Assembly: GCF_016429065.1 (NCBI RefSeq)
Contig: NZ_JAELTX010000041.1
Coordinates: forward strand, 1 to 40,963
Direction of reading: 5' to 3'
Origin: Pedobacter sp. ASV17
Lineage (GTDB): Bacteria; Bacteroidota; Bacteroidia; Sphingobacteriales; Sphingobacteriaceae
Length of the DNA stretch: 40,963 nt
The translations under genes were made by a program, and so were the position numbers. Below the pieces are notes generated by a model that was not told the DNA's origin, ran no database searches, and saw only the letters and a list, made by a program, of their open reading frames with translations. Positions 9,836 through 18,132 of this stretch are shown in pieces (within the stretch, counting starts at the first letter, position 1; each line of letters opens with the position of its first letter).

Positions 9836-11437
9836 ATGAAAAGAAAACTACTTACCATTATTTTTACAGCCTTTGGCACTTTAAGTGCTTGGGCACAATT
9901 TGCAACGGGCAACTTAGCCATTTACCGTTATGGTGATGGAACTGCCATGACAGGGGGCAATCGTGTGGCCGTTTTTGTAGATGAATATACACCTTCGGGA
10001 GCTTTTGTGAAGACCTATACCATTCCAAGGACGGCAACAGGTGGCAACTACGGCTTTGAAGGCTTAGGACTGACAGGTTCCAATGCATTTGAAAACGAAG
10101 GTTATCCCGTACTTTCCAAAGATGGTGCCACCATGTCGATCATTGGCTACAATCCAGCACAAACGGGAGAGTTTGTGATAGGTACAATAAATGCCGCAGG
10201 TACTTGGACTGCAAATACCTTAGTGATTGATGCCATTGGAACCCCACGTTCGGCCGTGGTCGAAGGAACTTCGGTTTATTTCAACGGCTTTCAAAATGGT
10301 GTGAGGTATAAAACGTTAGGAACTGCGGTAGCCTCTACCAGAGTTTCCTCAGGTTTGGATGCCCCGCGTGTATTGACCATTGCCGATACCTATTTTTCAG
10401 TTTCTAATAATGGCATTAAGTTATTTGCGCCAAACGCATTAACCAGTATTCCAAATTCACCATTACCAACCACTTCGGTAACTTTTGCCACAGCACCTAA
10501 TGTTCCTGGAACTGCCGCATTGGCAAAAGCGCACCAGGTAGCAGCGATCAAAACTGCCAATAACAGAACCCTTGCTTATGTGATTGATGATGCAGATGGC
10601 GCACCTACCTTAAAGAAATATAGATCTAACGCGGCAGGTACTGATTGGGTGTCTTTTGGAAGCATTGCTGTTCCAGCCAATACTAGAAGTATTACAGCTG
10701 TTTACAGTAGCACAACAGGAGTGAAATTATACTTCACTAGTTATGGTGCTGTAGGAGGGAACGATTCGAAGTTATACACCTATAACGATAACTTCACGAT
10801 AGCTACCGAAGGCAGTGTAGCAGGACTTTCAGGAAGTTTAACAGAACTGGCCACCGCATCTGCCAACACTACTTTCCGTGGTGTAACCATGGCACCAGGA
10901 ACTAATGTATTACCGGTAACCCTCACCGCATTTAATGCCAACGAAAAAAATGGGACTATCCGTTTAAATTGGACTACCGCTAGTGAAACTAATGCATCAC
11001 ATTACAACATCTTACGTTCATCAACTGCTAGCGATTTTAAAAAAATAGACCAAGTGGGTGCCAAAGGAGCATCAAACTACAGCTTTGTTGATGAGAAACC
11101 TTTGCCTGGTGTGAACTATTATCAATTGGAGCAAGTTGATTTGAATGGAGATAAGGCATATTTCGGACCAGTGAGTGCGGCAATTCCTGTACCTAAAACA
11201 GATTTCGATATTGCAAAATATGGAGAGGGCATTGAGCTGCATATCTATTCCGCTAAAGCTCAAAATGGAAAAATAGCATTGGCTGATGTGAATGGGAAAA
11301 TAGCTTATAGCCAATCAGCGCAGCTAGAAAAAGGCTATAACAAAGTGGTAGTGCCATCGGGCAAATTGTCTAAAGGCTTAGCTATTATTAGCTTAAGCAC
11401 CAGTGAAGGTAAATTAGCTAAAAAGACGGTTTTGTAA
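9836..11437 (+). CDS. T9SS type A protein sharing the propeller-like module of its neighbour
   Basis: A 533-residue secreted protein (signal peptide ending SAWAQ). Residues 20-350 align by eye along their whole length with the N-terminal module of the protein at 6194-8674; shared landmarks are YRYGDGTA/YRFGDGSP, DEYTPS/DEYNPS, EGLGLTG/EGLGLTA, GTPRSAVVEG/GAPRSAVAEG and FRGVTMAPG/FRGVTLVPG. A domain beginning LPVTLTAFNAN with WTTASETN (about 358-455) follows; it commonly precedes type A sorting domains. The last 70 residues end in a short Lys-Lys-containing strand typical of T9SS type A signals. The two genes therefore look like a duplication whose copies took different export tails. Function is unknown; binding or processing of the locus polysaccharide is inferred only from position. 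A hairpin terminator follows at 11501-11544. Confidence 0.82.
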   Translation: MKRKLLTIIFTAFGTLSAWAQFATGNLAIYRYGDGTAMTGGNRVAVFVDEYTPSGAFVKTYTIPRTATGGNYGFEGLGLTGSNAFENEGYPVLSKDGATMSIIGYNPAQTGEFVIGTINAAGTWTANTLVIDAIGTPRSAVVEGTSVYFNGFQNGVRYKTLGTAVASTRVSSGLDAPRVLTIADTYFSVSNNGIKLFAPNALTSIPNSPLPTTSVTFATAPNVPGTAALAKAHQVAAIKTANNRTLAYVIDDADGAPTLKKYRSNAAGTDWVSFGSIAVPANTRSITAVYSSTTGVKLYFTSYGAVGGNDSKLYTYNDNFTIATEGSVAGLSGSLTELATASANTTFRGVTMAPGTNVLPVTLTAFNANEKNGTIRLNWTTASETNASHYNILRSSTASDFKKIDQVGAKGASNYSFVDEKPLPGVNYYQLEQVDLNGDKAYFGPVSAAIPVPKTDFDIAKYGEGIELHIYSAKAQNGKIALADVNGKIAYSQSAQLEKGYNKVVVPSGKLSKGLAIISLSTSEGKLAKKTVL

Positions 11438-11459
11438 TCTTCTTTTCAACTGTATTTAA

Positions 11460-11493
11460 TACGCGCTCTCACGCCCTCTTACGCGCTCTCACG
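11460..11493. repeat. Two direct copies of TACGCGCTCTCACG
   Basis: Two identical 14-base copies (11460-11473 and 11480-11493) are separated by CCCTCT, giving a 20-base period just before the terminator hairpin. They are GC-rich against an AT-rich background. No function is assigned. Confidence 0.7.
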
Positions 11494-11500
11494 TTTTCGG

Positions 11501-11544
11501 AAGGCTATCCAATAAGTTAGGAACATTATTTTTTGGATAGCCTT
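11501..11544 (+). terminator. Long-loop hairpin terminator ending the first PUL transcript
   Basis: AAGGCTATCC (11501-11510) pairs perfectly with GGATAGCCTT (11535-11544) over a 24-base loop, and TATTT follows. It sits between the type A protein and the second GH10 gene and probably separates two transcription units. The T tract is short, so termination may be partial. Confidence 0.6.
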
Positions 11545-11578
11545 TATTTACTTCGTCAACCTTAACCAAATATAAATC

Positions 11579-12820
11579 ATGAACAAAGTAACTATCACCG
11601 TACTGGTGCTGGGCAGCATGCTTGGTGCTTGTAAAAAACAAGAGAAAACATTGGAAACAGCCAATTTATCTCCCGAAAAAACAATTGCAATGAGTGCTGC
11701 TGCGGTAAGTGCCATATTGCAGGAAGTAAATCCCGACATCATCATTGGAGCGGCAGTAAACTCCAATAAATTTAGTGTGGCAGCCTACAAGGATTTGGCG
11801 GAAGAACAATACAATAGCATTACGGCAGAGAATGATATGAAGATGAATAGCCTAAACCCTTCAAAATTTGTGTGGGATTTTGGCATCCAAGGAAATGGCA
11901 TAGAAGAGAAGAACGAAAAGATACCCAACTTGGCAAAAGACCATGGCGAAAAACGGATGCACGGTCATGCCCTGATTTGGCATAGGGCGTTGCCACAATG
12001 GGTAACCAATATAGAGAGCAACACGCCCGTAGCGGCAAGGGCCGATACCCTTAATGCCATTATGAAAAGACATATAGATAAGACCGTAGGTTTTTACAGT
12101 CAATATTATAAAGGAGGAAACCCTTTGCTGCCGCTGTTAAAATCATGGGATGTAGTGAATGAGGCCTATTATGATGATGGAACTTTAAGAGGAAATTTAA
12201 ATTTAGATAGCCAAGGCAATGACATTGGCAGTATTTGGAAAAGATACATGGGCGAAATTTATATCGAAAAAGCATTTAGATATGCCAGATTAGCGGCAAG
12301 GGCCAACCAAAACTGGAAGCTGAAATTGTTCTATAACGATTATGGACATGAATATTCTACTGCCAAGCTAAACGCGATTTACAATAAAGTAATGGAGTTA
12401 AAGCCCATGACAGAAGGTGGCGACCCCATCATTAACGGTGTAGGCTTACAAATGCACATTAGATACAATACGCCGCTAACCAGTATCAGGGCTGCCATAC
12501 AGAAAATGAAAGAAACAGGATTGTTGGTACACATCGCTGAACTGGATATTTCCCTGTTGGGCCCCAGCGAAACTTCAGTGCCAACGGCAGATCTTACCAA
12601 TCGTAGAAACCTACAAAAATCATTGTATTACAACGTGGCCAAAGCCTATCAGGAAATTGTGCCTGTAAACCAAAGATGGGGCATTACACTATGGAACATT
12701 GGCGATGCCGATTCAGCTTGGGGATTGAATGCCGAAGCAACTTTATTTGACACCACTTACCAAAAGAAGCAAAATTTTTGGAACTTTAGAGACGGACTTA
12801 ATTTGCAGTTAACACCATAA
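11579..12820 (+). CDS. GH10 endo-beta-1,4-xylanase, lipoprotein (second of two)
   Basis: A 413-residue GH10 enzyme with a lipoprotein signal (lipobox ending LGAC). The motifs are RMHGHALIWH, SWDVVNEA with acid/base Glu195, and HIAELDI with nucleophile Glu321, plus GITLWNIGDADSAWG near the end. The two catalytic Glu are 126 residues apart, against 105 in the first GH10 protein, and the N-terminal part is longer, so this copy has loop insertions such as the segment around YYKGGNPLLP. The two paralogues are diverged, which argues for different roles, for example long chains versus short or decorated xylo-oligosaccharides; that division is inferred. The GH3 gene begins 15 bases after its stop, so the two form a unit. 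Surface or periplasmic lipid anchoring is predicted. Confidence 0.95.
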   Translation: MNKVTITVLVLGSMLGACKKQEKTLETANLSPEKTIAMSAAAVSAILQEVNPDIIIGAAVNSNKFSVAAYKDLAEEQYNSITAENDMKMNSLNPSKFVWDFGIQGNGIEEKNEKIPNLAKDHGEKRMHGHALIWHRALPQWVTNIESNTPVAARADTLNAIMKRHIDKTVGFYSQYYKGGNPLLPLLKSWDVVNEAYYDDGTLRGNLNLDSQGNDIGSIWKRYMGEIYIEKAFRYARLAARANQNWKLKLFYNDYGHEYSTAKLNAIYNKVMELKPMTEGGDPIINGVGLQMHIRYNTPLTSIRAAIQKMKETGLLVHIAELDISLLGPSETSVPTADLTNRRNLQKSLYYNVAKAYQEIVPVNQRWGITLWNIGDADSAWGLNAEATLFDTTYQKKQNFWNFRDGLNLQLTP

Positions 12821-12835
12821 AACTTAAAACAACAA

Positions 12836-15055
12836 ATGAACAAATTTTTAAGCCTTACACTTTTATTGAGTGCAACAGTAGCCACTCAAACATTTGCACA
12901 GCGGAAAACCATCGAGCAAAGGGTCGATTCGGTCATGAAATTGATGACCCTAACCGAAAAAATTGGACAATTGAATCAATATTCGGGAAGAGAAGTAACC
13001 GGCCCGGCCAGCGACAGAAAAAATTATTTGCTGAACGATATCAAGAGCGGCATGGTGGGTTCCATGTTAAACGTAAAAGGAGTAAAGGATACAAGAGAGA
13101 TACAAGCCATCGCTTTACAATCTCGTTTAAAAATTCCTTTGTTGTTTAGTTTAGATGTGATACATGGCTATAAAACCGTGTTCCCAATTCCTTTGGCAGA
13201 GTCGGCTTCTTGGGATTTGTCAATCATTAGGCGATCAGCAGAAGTAGCCGCAGAAGAATCGGCTGCTTCTGGTATTCATTGGACCTTTGCACCAATGGTG
13301 GATATTGCTCGTGATCCACGTTGGGGACGAGTGATGGAGGGCGCTGGCGAAGACCCTTATTTAGGTTCGCAGATTGCCAAAGCAAGGGTACTTGGTTTTC
13401 AGGGCGAGAAATTAGGAGCACTAGATAGAATTATGGCCTGTGCCAAGCATTTTGCTGCCTACGGTGCTTCAATGGCAGGAAGAGATTATAATCCAGTTGA
13501 TCTGAGCAAGCAACAATTGCACGAAATCTATTTACCTCCCTTTAAAGCAGCTGCCGATGCAGGAGTAGCTACTTTTATGAACTCATTTAATACGTTAAAT
13601 GGAATCCCAGCCACTGGAAATGCTTATTTACAACGCGATATCCTTAAAGGAAGCTGGAATTACAAAGGATTTGTAGTGAGTGATTGGGGGTCTATTGGTG
13701 AGATGATTCCTTGGGGTTTTGCTAAAAACTTAAACGAAGCTTCTGAAAAGGCTATTGTAGCAGGAAGTGACATGGATATGGAAAGCGAAGCCTATAAAAA
13801 GGAACTCGAAAAACTAGTAAAGAGTGGTAAAGTAGAGGAAAAATACATTGATGAAGCCGTAAAAAGAATTTTATACAAAAAGTTTGAATTAGGTTTGTTT
13901 GATAATCCTTACCGTTTCTCTGATGAGAAGAGAGAGCAAAAGGTGATGAACGACCCGAAATACAAAGCCGTTGCATTGGCCGCTGCACAAAAATCAATTG
14001 TGTTGTTGAAGAACAACAACAGTACGCTGCCACTTAGCAAATCCATTAAAAACCTTGCGCTCATTGGTCCTTTGGTAAATGCTAAAAGAGATCAGGCAGG
14101 AAATTGGACGGTATATATCGACACCGCAAATATTGTAAGTGTTCACGAGGGTGTTAAGCAGAAAGTAAAAGGAACGAAACTGAGCTATGCACAAGGCACA
14201 ACGGTGAAAGATAGTTTAACTAATGGATTTGCGGAGGCAGTAAATGCAGCTAAAAATGCAGATGCAGTAGTGATGGTTCTTGGTGAAACTTGGGATTTTA
14301 GTGGAGAAGCTAAATCTCGTAGCGATATTTCTTTGCCCGGTAAACAAGAAGAGCTGTTCAAAGCCGTTAAAGCTACAGGCAAACCTGTAATTGTAGTGTT
14401 GATGGCAGGCCGTCCATTGGTGTTCAATACCATTGCAGCACAAGCCGACGCAGTGGTTTATGCTTGGTTGTTGGGTGACCAAGGTGGCAATGCCATTGCA
14501 GATGTATTGTTTGGAGATTACAATCCTTCAGGTAAATTGCCGATCAGCTTCCCGAGAAACGTAGGACAGATTCCTATTTTCTATAATCACTATAACACTG
14601 GGCGTCCAGTAACCAAATCAGGCGATATCCGTTACAAATCTGCCTATATTGATGTGTCAAATGATCCACAATATGCCTTCGGTCACGGACTAAGTTATAC
14701 CACTTTTAGTTATAGCAATTTGAAATTATCTAACACTGCCATCAACCAAAAAGAAAGTGTAAAAGTTAGTTTCACCTTAACCAATACAGGTAAGGTAGAA
14801 GGAGAGGAAGTAGCACAACTTTATATTCAAGATACTTTTGCTTCGGTAGTAAGGCCCGTGAAAGAATTGAGGGATTTTGCAAAAGTGAAGCTAAAACCAG
14901 GAGAAAGTAAGGAAATCAGTTTTGAACTGAACCCAGAGAAATTAGCTTTTTATCACGAAGAAAAAGGGTGGATTACCGAGCCTGGCGAATTTAAAGTAAT
15001 GGTAGGTTCAGCCTCAAATGATATCAAGTTGAAGTCCTCTTTTGAATTGAAGTAG
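12836..15055 (+). CDS. Glycoside hydrolase family 3 enzyme (beta-glucosidase/beta-xylosidase type)
   Basis: A 739-residue GH3 enzyme with a signal peptide (ending TFAQ). The order is a (beta/alpha)8 barrel (about 30-365), an alpha/beta sandwich (about 390-600) and a fibronectin-III-like domain (about 645-735), the BglX arrangement. Markers are the RDPRWGRVMEGAGEDPYL segment, CAKHFAAYG, and the nucleophile Asp283 in GFVVSDWGS. Family knowledge: GH3 exo-enzymes release terminal beta-glucose or beta-xylose. As no GH43 gene is visible, this could be the step turning xylo-oligosaccharides into xylose in the periplasm; specificity is inferred. The protein is about the length of E. coli BglX (765). 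A palindromic terminator follows 10 bases after the stop and ends the locus. Confidence 0.94.
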   Translation: MNKFLSLTLLLSATVATQTFAQRKTIEQRVDSVMKLMTLTEKIGQLNQYSGREVTGPASDRKNYLLNDIKSGMVGSMLNVKGVKDTREIQAIALQSRLKIPLLFSLDVIHGYKTVFPIPLAESASWDLSIIRRSAEVAAEESAASGIHWTFAPMVDIARDPRWGRVMEGAGEDPYLGSQIAKARVLGFQGEKLGALDRIMACAKHFAAYGASMAGRDYNPVDLSKQQLHEIYLPPFKAAADAGVATFMNSFNTLNGIPATGNAYLQRDILKGSWNYKGFVVSDWGSIGEMIPWGFAKNLNEASEKAIVAGSDMDMESEAYKKELEKLVKSGKVEEKYIDEAVKRILYKKFELGLFDNPYRFSDEKREQKVMNDPKYKAVALAAAQKSIVLLKNNNSTLPLSKSIKNLALIGPLVNAKRDQAGNWTVYIDTANIVSVHEGVKQKVKGTKLSYAQGTTVKDSLTNGFAEAVNAAKNADAVVMVLGETWDFSGEAKSRSDISLPGKQEELFKAVKATGKPVIVVLMAGRPLVFNTIAAQADAVVYAWLLGDQGGNAIADVLFGDYNPSGKLPISFPRNVGQIPIFYNHYNTGRPVTKSGDIRYKSAYIDVSNDPQYAFGHGLSYTTFSYSNLKLSNTAINQKESVKVSFTLTNTGKVEGEEVAQLYIQDTFASVVRPVKELRDFAKVKLKPGESKEISFELNPEKLAFYHEEKGWITEPGEFKVMVGSASNDIKLKSSFELK

Positions 15056-15065
15056 AAGGTGGACC

Positions 15066-15096
15066 GACCTATAAGGTTTTTAAAACCTTATAGGTC
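15066..15096 (+). terminator. Perfect 15-bp palindromic terminator after the GH3 gene
   Basis: GACCTATAAGGTTTT (15066-15080) is the exact reverse complement of bases 15082-15096, with a single central T. The downstream flank TTGTTCTTTT is T-rich. A closely related AACCT/AGGTT palindrome occurs at 32996-33045, so this is also a dispersed palindrome family. Confidence 0.7.
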
Positions 15097-15165
15097 TTGT
15101 TCTTTTCCGTCATCTCTACTACAGCACAGCTAGGAGAGATCTAGCAATCCAATAAAAAAATCTAA

Positions 15166-15196
15166 CGACCAATAACACAAAATCAGCGACCAATAA
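15166..15196. promoter_or_regulatory. Direct repeat CGACCAATAA x2 with 21-base period upstream of the effector-binding gene
   Basis: CGACCAATAA occurs at 15166-15175 and again at 15187-15196, two helical turns apart, 51 bases before the ATG at 15248. The spacing fits a dimeric activator site such as AraC-type proteins use. No regulator is identified and no clear TAnnTTTG box lies downstream. Confidence 0.35.
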
Positions 15197-15247
15197 TTGA
15201 TACCCAGCTAAATGTTTTTTGTAATTTGGCCTTGCTAAATCATAGTC

Positions 15248-15709
15248 ATGAACAAAACAAACATCCCCGAATTTAGGCTGATTGGTATCAGCTTGGGCCG
15301 TAAAACATATAACGCCAATGGACAATCAGGAATTGATTGTGGTCAACTGTGGCAAACCTTCGAGCAACAAAAAATCTTCAATCAAATCAACGATAAATTA
15401 GCCGATGATTGTTACGCCGTTTATTACGATTATGATGGTGACCATACCCAACCTTTCGCTTATTTTATTGGCTGTAAAGTGAGTGCTGATGCCACAGTTC
15501 CTGAAGGCTTGGAAGCATTACAAATCCCAGAACAGGAGTATGTGCATTATGTAGCCAAAGGTAAAATGCCCGACTGCGTAGCCGATGTTTGGAGGGAGAT
15601 TTGGCAAACCGATTATCCAAGAAATTACCAATATGATTTTGAAATCTACAGCGCTAAGAGCTTCGATTGGAGTAATGCCGAAGTAGATGTCTTTATAGGA
15701 GCAAAATAA
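15248..15709 (+). CDS. GyrI-like / AraC-type effector-binding domain protein
   Basis: A 153-residue stand-alone protein with no DNA-binding helix-turn-helix. The opening (PEFRLIGISLGRKTYNAN), the central YYDYDGDH and FAYFIGCKV strand, the YVHYVAKGKMP strand and the ending DFEIYSAKSFDWSNAEVDVFIGAK match the duplicated-strand SHS2 layout of GyrI-like or Cass2-type effector-binding proteins. Family knowledge: the domain binds small hydrophobic or cationic ligands, either in multidrug regulators or as a free ligand sink; some members hydrolyse compounds. The conserved pocket Glu is not obvious. It faces the SDR gene tail to tail with a shared terminator. Its own function is unknown, and there is no sign that it belongs to the xylan locus. 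Confidence 0.8.
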   Translation: MNKTNIPEFRLIGISLGRKTYNANGQSGIDCGQLWQTFEQQKIFNQINDKLADDCYAVYYDYDGDHTQPFAYFIGCKVSADATVPEGLEALQIPEQEYVHYVAKGKMPDCVADVWREIWQTDYPRNYQYDFEIYSAKSFDWSNAEVDVFIGAK

Positions 15710-15717
15710 TGATGAAT

Positions 15718-15746
15718 AAAGGGAGCTGTTTTATCTAGCTCCCTTT
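15718..15746. terminator. Bidirectional terminator overlapping the SDR stop codon
   Basis: AAAGGGAGCT (15718-15727) pairs with AGCTCCCTTT (15737-15746) around a 9-base loop. The SDR stop codon (15731-15733, minus strand) lies in the loop and its last codons form one arm. T or A tracts on both sides let it serve both converging genes. Confidence 0.8.
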
Positions 15747-16513
15747 GTTCTGTTTAACATCAAGCCACCATCAACCACTTGGGTGGTTCCTGTAATGTAT
15801 CTTGCATAATCGGAAACTAGAAATACCGCGGCATTGGCCACATCTTCTGGTAAACCTGCATATTGTAGAGGGATTCGTTGTTCCAACTGTTCTCTGTAGC
15901 TAGGTTCATCAATAGCCCGTTGATTCATCGGTGTTAAAATCATTCCTGGAGCGATACAATTTACCGTGATTTTTTGTGAAGCAAGTTCTAAGGATAAAGC
16001 CTCCGAAAATCCTTTTATCGCAAACTTAGAGGCACAGTAATCGGTTTTCCCAGCACTCACCACTTTTGACTGAACAGAAGTAATATTAATGATTCTGCCT
16101 TCCTGTTGATGATTCGAATAGTGTTTTACGAAGCATTTGCAACAGTGGAACACACTGTACAAATTGGTTTGGATCGTATGGTCAAATTCGGTGGGAGACA
16201 TTTCAGCAAGAGGTTTGTCTACGCTTCTTACACCTGCACTGTTTACTAAAAAATCGATTTGATTAAAAGTTTTGATGGCAGTTTCAAATAGCTGTTCAAC
16301 TTCCTGTTGTTTGCTTACGTTTGCTTGAACAAGAAGGTTTTTATTTCCATGCCTTTCTACTTCTTTCAGCGTTTGTTCAACTAAATTTTCATCATGGTAA
16401 TAAGTAAGAACTAAATCACATCCCAATTTTGCAAACTCAATGGCAATTGCTTTACCAATGCCTGATTCTGCTCCAGTAATGAGCGCAACTTTTCCGCTAA
16501 GGTCAATATTCAT
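15731..16513 (-). CDS. SDR-family NAD(P)-dependent oxidoreductase
   Basis: A 260-residue classical short-chain dehydrogenase/reductase. Residues 13-20 are the dinucleotide motif TGAESGIG, 91-94 the NSAG motif, and Ser146, Tyr159 and Lys163 (YCASK) form the catalytic set; Asn117 (QTNLYS) completes the tetrad. Length and layout match the glucose-1-dehydrogenase/FabG-like branch. Tyr-Tyr-His after the second strand, with no acidic residue at its tip, leans toward NADPH, but this is weak evidence. Substrate is unknown. It is monocistronic: ahcY lies upstream in the same direction behind its own terminator, and the 3' end is shared with the effector-binding gene. Confidence 0.93.
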   Translation of the reverse strand: MNIDLSGKVALITGAESGIGKAIAIEFAKLGCDLVLTYYHDENLVEQTLKEVERHGNKNLLVQANVSKQQEVEQLFETAIKTFNQIDFLVNSAGVRSVDKPLAEMSPTEFDHTIQTNLYSVFHCCKCFVKHYSNHQQEGRIINITSVQSKVVSAGKTDYCASKFAIKGFSEALSLELASQKITVNCIAPGMILTPMNQRAIDEPSYREQLEQRIPLQYAGLPEDVANAAVFLVSDYARYITGTTQVVDGGLMLNRTKGAR

Positions 16514-16590
16514 AAATTCGACGTTCTAAACAAATCAAACCCTAAATATAGTGAGATTGATGATAAACCATCCCCAATTACGCATCAATA

Positions 16591-16624
16591 AAAAAGGGAT
16601 GAAGTTTTAACTCCATCCCTTTTT
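16591..16624 (-). terminator. Terminator of ahcY
   Basis: AAAAAGGGATG (16591-16601) and CATCCCTTTTT (16614-16624) form a perfect 11-bp stem with a 12-base loop, 23 bases past the ahcY stop. Symmetric A and T tracts would also allow termination on the other strand. Confidence 0.85.
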
Positions 16625-16646
16625 ATGATATTTAACAATCTTACGA

Positions 16647-17963
16647 TTAGTATCTGTAAGCTTCAGGCTTAAATGGACCTTCAACCGCTACACCAATATA
16701 TTCTGCTTGGTGAGGATCAAGTACATCTAATTCTACACCGATTTTTTCTAAGTGTAAACGAGCTACTTTTTCATCTAAATGCTTAGGTAAAACATAAACT
16801 TTGTTTTCGTAAGCATCTCTGTTGGTCCAAAGTTCTAATTGAGCCAAAGTTTGGTTAGTGAATGAGTTACTCATTACAAAACTAGGGTGACCAGTAGCGC
16901 AACCTAAGTTTACCAAACGACCTTCGGCCAAGATGATTACATCTTTACCATCAATGGTGTATTTATCTACTTGAGGTTTGATCTCTACCTTAGTATTGCC
17001 ATAGTTTTGGTTTAACCAAGCCATGTCAATTTCATTATCAAAGTGACCGATGTTACAAACAATCGCTTTATCTTTCATGGTTTTGAAGTGCTCGCCACGA
17101 ACGATGTCACGGTTACCCGTTGTCGTTACTACGATATCAGCTTCTTTCACAGCAGTAGCAAATTTCTTCACTTCATAACCTTCCATTGCCGCTTGTAAAG
17201 CACAAATTGGGTCAATTTCGGTAACGATTACACGTACACCTTGTGAGCTTAATGAAGCTGCAGAACCTTTACCTACGTCGCCGTAACCAGCAACTACAGC
17301 AACTTTACCAGCCATCATTACGTCAGTAGCACGACGGATCGCGTCTACCAACGACTCACGGCAGCCGTATTTGTTATCGAATTTAGATTTAGTTACTGAA
17401 TCGTTAACGTTAATTGCAGGTAAGTGCAAAGTACCGTTTTTCATACGCTCGTATAAGCGGTGAACACCAGTAGTTGTTTCTTCTGATAAACCTTTAATAG
17501 CGGCAATTAACTCTGGATATTTATCAAATACCATGTTGGTTAAGTCACCACCGTCATCTAAAATCATGTTCAACGGTTGACGCTCTGGACCAAAGTGCAA
17601 AGTTTGCTCAATACACCAGTCAAATTCCTCTTCGTTTAAGCCTTTCCAAGCATATACCTGAATACCAGCAGCAGCAATAGCAGCAGCAGCGTGATCTTGG
17701 GTTGAAAAAATGTTACATGAAGACCAAGTTACCTCAGCTCCAAGTTCCACTAAAGTTTCAATTAAAACTGCAGTTTGGATAGTCATGTGCAAACATCCTG
17801 CAATTCTAGCGCCTTGTAGGGGTTTTGTTGGACCAAATTCTTTTCTTAATGACATTAAGCCTGGCATTTCTGCCTCTGCCAATTCGATCTCTTTGCGGCC
17901 CCATTCCGCCAGTGAAATGTCCTTAACTTTGTAAGGTACGTAAGTTGTCTCTACTGATGACAT
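16647..17963 (-). CDS. ahcY: S-adenosylhomocysteine hydrolase (adenosylhomocysteinase)
   Basis: The 438-residue enzyme splits S-adenosylhomocysteine reversibly into adenosine and homocysteine, clearing the product that inhibits methyltransferases. The frame is open to 18131, but the start is placed at the ATG at 17963: it yields the usual family length and opens [22 protein letters not shown], while the extra 56 residues are promoter DNA read as protein. Markers are [35 protein letters not shown], the NAD-binding [11 protein letters not shown] and the C-terminal PDHY-like end reading [10 protein letters not shown] good Bacteroidota promoter lies about 27 bases upstream. No SAH riboswitch is possible in so short a leader, so control must be at the promoter. 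A decayed copy of its promoter and first four codons lies at 22505-22660. Confidence 0.98.
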   Translation of the reverse strand: MSSVETTYVPYKVKDISLAEWGRKEIELAEAEMPGLMSLRKEFGPTKPLQGARIAGCLHMTIQTAVLIETLVELGAEVTWSSCNIFSTQDHAAAAIAAAGIQVYAWKGLNEEEFDWCIEQTLHFGPERQPLNMILDDGGDLTNMVFDKYPELIAAIKGLSEETTTGVHRLYERMKNGTLHLPAINVNDSVTKSKFDNKYGCRESLVDAIRRATDVMMAGKVAVVAGYGDVGKGSAASLSSQGVRVIVTEIDPICALQAAMEGYEVKKFATAVKEADIVVTTTGNRDIVRGEHFKTMKDKAIVCNIGHFDNEIDMAWLNQNYGNTKVEIKPQVDKYTIDGKDVIILAEGRLVNLGCATGHPSFVMSNSFTNQTLAQLELWTNRDAYENKVYVLPKHLDEKVARLHLEKIGVELDVLDPHQAEYIGVAVEGPFKPEAYRY

Positions 17964-18106
17964 ATTGTTTTTGTTTAAAATTTGAGCAGCAAAGTTACGT
18001 GATATCGTTGTGAAAGCAAAATGTAAAACATTTCCATTTGTCAATGACAAACCACAAAATGATGGTTTGCAAGTGTTTGTTTTACAGTGCTTTTGTTTGA
18101 TTGAAA
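17951..18106. repeat. Copy A of a 156-base direct repeat (genuine ahcY promoter)
   Basis: This segment aligns without gaps to 22505-22660 (constant offset 4554). By hand about 130 of 150 positions agree (roughly 87%). It spans the ahcY promoter, the short leader, the start codon and the first four codons. The two copies flank the 4.4-kb block holding the T9SS amidase gene. Confidence 0.9.
17990..18019 (-). promoter_or_regulatory. ahcY promoter (Bacteroidota -33/-7)
   Basis: On the minus strand TTG (18019-18017) is followed after exactly 19 bases by TAACTTTG (17997-17990), matching the Bacteroidota consensus TTG-N19-TAnnTTTG. Transcription would start about 20 bases before the ATG. Both boxes and the spacing are kept in copy B. 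Confidence 0.8.
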
Positions 18107-18132
18107 ATAGGTGGTTAAGTGTCAATGACAAA
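18037..18132. promoter_or_regulatory. Paired palindromes TGTCAATGACA upstream of the ahcY promoter
   Basis: TTTGTCAATGACAAA at 18037-18051 is a 7+1+7 palindrome, and TGTCAATGACAAA recurs at 18120-18132, 81 bases further upstream. A third inverted element, AAACCA/TGGTTT, lies between them near 18050-18070. They look like operator sites. The first is scrambled in copy B. The binding protein is unknown. Confidence 0.45.

Noticed and set aside
17963..18106. SAH or SAM riboswitch upstream of ahcY
   Set aside because: The predicted leader is only about 20 bases, too short for an aptamer, and no conserved core was recognised.
17964..18131. Longer ahcY start at 18131
   Set aside because: The extra 56 residues are encoded by the promoter and operator region; the ATG at 17963 gives the normal family length.
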